DNA of 64,000 bases. It comes from Peribacillus sp. FSL H8-0477 (lineage in GTDB: Bacteria > Bacillota > Bacilli > Bacillales > DSM-1321). A program made the translations under genes and the position numbers. Below the pieces are notes generated by a model, which was not told the origin of the DNA, made no database searches, and worked only from the letters and a program-made list of their open reading frames with translations. Of this stretch, positions 61,653 to 64,000 are shown one piece after another (position 1 is the stretch's first letter; each line of letters begins with the position of its first letter). Location of the stretch: contig NZ_JBBODE010000001.1 of NCBI RefSeq assembly GCF_038002765.1, positions 124,001 to 188,000 on the forward strand, read 5' to 3'.

Positions 61653-61809
61653 TATCCTTCTTTTTCCAACAAAATACCCAGCCGAAACTAAACAGACTAT
61701 CGTGAGACCAATTCCAATTATCATTGAATAATTAAAAGTATCTTTTAATGCCATACCACCTGCAACAGACGCAAGAGAAGTATAACAACACAAGAGTATT
61801 TTTATTCAT
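61638..61809 (-). pseudogene. Frameshifted small membrane protein gene
   Basis: A good ribosome site (GAGGGTGA) and ATG at 61809 open a frame MNKNTLVLLY that soon stops, but a one-base shift yields SLASVAGGMALKDTFNYSMI and IGIGLTIVCLVSAGYFVGKR to a stop at 61638, inside the end of the HxlR gene. The two-helix product looks genuine. Either a recent pseudogene or a sequencing error. Confidence 0.55.
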
Positions 61810-61906
61810 AGTTCTCACCCTCTCTTTATAACTTTTTTAGACGCTGTACATTAAAATAATGTAACTTTGAATACTACTTAAACGTAGTAACAATTGAGGT
61901 GAGAAT

Positions 61907-62122
61907 ATGAAAACGGAACTATTATATTTTGATTTAGCTGAAAATAAGTATCTTTTTCCTGAACCCATCACATCCGATGGCTTTATATTTATCCCCAACA
62001 CGGGGGATACTCTGATTCTTAATGGATGGGGTTATATTATAACTAGAAATGAATACAGGTATGAAGCAGGAATAACAAAGATTGAAATTTTTTGCATGCG
62101 CGAAAGGAAAAAACGTAAATAG
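61907..62122 (+). CDS. Hypothetical protein, 71 aa
   Basis: The soluble product is beta-rich (LLYFDLAENKYLFPEPITSD, GDTLILNGWGYIITRNEYRY) and ends in a basic tail (RERKKRK). GAGGTGAG stands six bases before the ATG. It resembles small Bacillus proteins of unknown function; no family named. Confidence 0.62.
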   Translation: MKTELLYFDLAENKYLFPEPITSDGFIFIPNTGDTLILNGWGYIITRNEYRYEAGITKIEIFCMRERKKRK

Positions 62123-62212
62123 TTCCTTAAAGACGTGTTAAACGTCTTTTTTCTAAATCGCATCCTGCTTTCTAATTAAGAGACAAAATTACATGCATAT
62201 GTATAATAGTAG

Positions 62213-62344
62213 CTATTTATTTTCAATCCTTTTTAATATAGATATAATCTTTTCGTTTTGTTCAATTATTGTTTGATTTTGCTTTCTTAATTTGGTGAAA
62301 TCAAATAAAAAAACTAGTAAAATAACTAGCAACAGTAAACCCAT
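62213..62344 (-). CDS. 43-residue single-helix membrane protein
   Basis: The frame reads MGLLLLVILLVFLFDFTKLR followed by a polar coil KQNQTIIEQNEKIISILKRI. AGGGGGT lies about 12 bases upstream, a little far. The helix-plus-coil design is like that of the 54-aa protein at 31903. Function unknown. Confidence 0.55.
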   Translation of the reverse strand: MGLLLLVILLVFLFDFTKLRKQNQTIIEQNEKIISILKRIENK

Positions 62345-62522
62345 AAATTTTTCATACCCCCTATTTATATCTAAATTATACAAAAAATCCTTTAACCTTT
62401 AATGATCAAAGGATATAAATATTAGAAATCAGCTTTTCCACTTGATCATACTAAACACCATTCTTATTATATATCAACCTTTAATTAACACATGTAAATG
62501 GGATGACTAAACATCCAAAACC

Positions 62523-63062
62523 TTAGTGTTTTGGATTTAATATTGCTAACATCTGATGATCTTCCCAACGTCCGTTAATCTTAACATTTTTTCTTGCTAT
62601 TCCTTCTTTATGAAAACCGGCTTTTTCTAAAACTCGAATGGAGCCAATGTTATCTGGCATCACTCCAGCTTCAATTCGATGTAAATTTAGCGTTTCAAAA
62701 GCATATTTAACAATCAGCTTAGCAGCTTCTGTGGTATACCCTTTGCCATTATGTTCTTGGTCTAAGGAATAGCCCAATAGAGCACTTTGACGAGGTCCAC
62801 GGAAAACTTGAAATAAGTCTATAGTACCTATAAGAACATCACCGTTAATTTTGAAAATTCCAAAGCGATATTCCTTTTCTTCTTTTGTATTTTGTTGCCA
62901 TTTTTCGATTAATACTCTGTAAGATTCTATTGTCCAGTAATTTTCTGGATGAGTTATGGAATAGGGTTTAAAAAATGCTTGATTTCTCTTTTCTAAATTG
63001 AGTAATTCGACAGCATCTGAGAGGATAATCGGTCGTATATATATATTTAATATTTCGGACAT
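62523..63062 (-). CDS. RimJ/RimL-type GNAT acetyltransferase
   Basis: The 179-residue protein has LGYSLDQEHNGKGYTTEAAK (motif A, N-G-K-G-Y-T-T-E) and LHRIEAGVMPDNIGSIRVLE followed by KAGFHKEG, the RimJ/RimL pattern of ribosomal-protein or peptide N-acetyltransferases. Its YjcK-like length is normal. A short CCAAAAC hairpin covers the stop. Real target not known. Confidence 0.88.
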   Translation of the reverse strand: MSEILNIYIRPIILSDAVELLNLEKRNQAFFKPYSITHPENYWTIESYRVLIEKWQQNTKEEKEYRFGIFKINGDVLIGTIDLFQVFRGPRQSALLGYSLDQEHNGKGYTTEAAKLIVKYAFETLNLHRIEAGVMPDNIGSIRVLEKAGFHKEGIARKNVKINGRWEDHQMLAILNPKH

Positions 63063-63154
63063 CTAATCTTCCTTTCAGGATGAAATCTAAAAAAGGAGTT
63101 TTCACTAATTGTGGAGAAAGAACGTATTTCTTAGTATTGTTAGTTATTATAAAA

Positions 63155-63180
63155 TCAAAAATACCTTCTAAGAAGGCATT
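63155..63180 (-). terminator. Rho-independent terminator
   Basis: On the minus strand TGCCTTCT and AGAAGGTA form the stem with almost no loop, followed by TTTTTGATTTT, just after the Cse60-like gene. Confidence 0.75.
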
Positions 63181-63193
63181 ACAGAATAGTAAT

Positions 63194-63349
63194 TCACTTT
63201 AATTCCTTATAAATAATACATGCGGAATGATAGAAAAACGGTACTGTATATTTTATATCAATTACTTCTATTGAATTATTCGATATAAACTCATTTACCA
63301 GCTTATCAAACTTTAATTCCGCCGAGGCAGTTATAGTTTTAATTTTCAT
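63194..63349 (-). CDS. Probable sporulation protein Cse60
   Basis: The 51-residue protein starts MKIKTITASAELKFDKLVNE and continues with SIEVIDIKYTVPFFYHSACI, resembling the Cse60 family, a SigE-controlled small sporulation protein (about 60 aa in B. subtilis). GGAGG lies eight bases before the ATG and a terminator follows. The family call rests on the VIDIKY-type core and length, so it is moderate. Confidence 0.55.
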   Translation of the reverse strand: MKIKTITASAELKFDKLVNEFISNNSIEVIDIKYTVPFFYHSACIIYKELK

Positions 63350-63544
63350 AGGTGTTTCCTCCGTTGTTTATTGTGATTTTTCTAGAGCTCATTATTATTC
63401 AATCCTATTTAATATTAACTAAAAAAGATAAAAATGTAGATTTTTTCATACTTTTTGTAAAATTAAAATAATTCATTATCCATGGTAATCTATCTTTTAA
63501 TTTCATTAGAAATTTTCCAATTAATCCAACTTAACAAAAAAAAT

Positions 63545-64000
63545 TTAAAGTCTACTATTATATTTTTCCAAACAAATTACTGCAAATTTTTTTACTTCTT
63601 TATTCTTGCTAGTTGAAAATTCGTTTAATACTTCCAATAAATATTCGTCCTCTAACGTACCTTTATTCAAACCTTCAGCACAACATATTAGATAAAGTAA
63701 TAGATAAAAATGAACCTTTGGTTTTTCATGCCTTCTCATTTTCTCAACCAAATATCTAATTAATTCATTATTCGTTGAAAGAATTTTCGTTAACAATCGA
63801 TCGATTTCAGCTGGTTTCCCGTTTAAAGTTACCTCATCAATTTTTTTGTAATAGTCTTGAATTTGTTGCTCTGAAAGGGTATCAGAAAGTATTTCTTCTT
63901 CTATTTCTTCAACGAGACCCTCTAAAAAATCTTCAAAATTCTCAGCTAATTTGATTTCCTGATTTTCATCTACATCGATAAATATAACAGATGGATTTTT
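63545..64000 (-). CDS. SMI1/KNR4 (SUKH) family protein, 5' end outside window
   Basis: The minus-strand frame is open to the window edge. NPSVIFIDVDENQEIKLAEN and FEDFLEGLVEEIEEEIL form the last strand and helix of the SUKH fold; a helical extension of about 100 residues follows (FYLLLYLICCAEGLNKGTLE, EVKKFAVICLEKYNSR). SUKH proteins are often immunity partners of secreted toxins, but many solitary members exist. The start lies beyond 64000. Confidence 0.68.
   Translation of the reverse strand, partial: KNPSVIFIDVDENQEIKLAENFEDFLEGLVEEIEEEILSDTLSEQQIQDYYKKIDEVTLNGKPAEIDRLLTKILSTNNELIRYLVEKMRRHEKPKVHFYLLLYLICCAEGLNKGTLEDEYLLEVLNEFSTSKNKEVKKFAVICLEKYNSRL

Overview
The window reads as chromosome of an endospore-forming, low-GC Gram-positive bacterium of the family Bacillaceae. 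The evidence is a gamma-type small acid-soluble spore protein, a probable Cse60-type sporulation protein, a complete sigY-yxlCDEFG-type ECF sigma operon, an Amj-type alternate lipid II flippase, an lmrA-lmrB-type efflux pair, a class D sortase with its LPxTA substrate, strong AGGAGG-type ribosome binding sites and frequent TTG/GTG starts. I cannot name the species from sequence alone. No rRNA, tRNA or CRISPR array was seen.

Layout. 1-6.1 kb: end of a methyltransferase gene, lmrB/lmrA-like efflux and repressor, a reductase/epimerase-GNAT pair, and an AraC-type regulator with a GyrI-like domain. 6.2-7.8 kb: a 21-bp-phased repeat array and a von Willebrand factor A lipoprotein. 7.8-22.9 kb: a 12-gene minus-strand operon for glucuronoxylan use, in transcription order GH43 xylosidase, two ABC permeases, a solute-binding lipoprotein, a DUF624 protein, GH42 galactosidase, a Nif3-like protein, a GntR regulator, UxuA, UxuB, GH67 alpha-glucuronidase and GH39 xylosidase. 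One promoter with an 18-bp perfect palindrome and a cre-like box sits at its head. Imported aldouronic acids would be trimmed inside the cell and the glucuronate sent towards 2-keto-3-deoxygluconate. The importer has no ATPase gene here, so a shared MsmX-type ATPase is expected elsewhere.

23-35 kb: a spore protein, a tandem 218-bp repeat region, GNAT, the sigY operon with a recognisable SigY-type autoregulatory promoter, a pirin, the sortase and its acidic surface protein, a hydrolase, DinB, a small phospholipase A2-like protein, a lipoprotein and a GNAT-pentapeptide fusion. 36-46 kb: two complete IS3-family elements, a pentapeptide protein, an MFS transporter and an RND exporter with a divergent TetR gene. 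47-64 kb: MFS, SDR/TetR, aspartase, Amj, inverted copies of the repeat, GNAT/TetR, a large methyltransferase with a small exported partner, TrmO, several small membrane proteins, a QorB/HxlR divergent pair, RimJ-type GNAT, Cse60 and the end of a SUKH (SMI1/KNR4) gene.

The two most striking observations are these. First, an intergenic repeat occurs at three loci: a 10-bp core repeats at exactly 21 bp, and at two of the loci it is built into a larger unit of about 218 bp with a conserved hairpin. Second, both IS3-family elements lie inside the hairpin of a Rho-independent terminator, each with a 3-bp target duplication, an A_AAA_AAG frameshift site and a long hairpin at the end upstream of orfA. 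Smaller leads include a second, decayed 3' end of an RND gene, a frameshifted membrane gene, an excisionase-like HTH tethered to a membrane helix, and several unlisted small proteins (33-59 aa).
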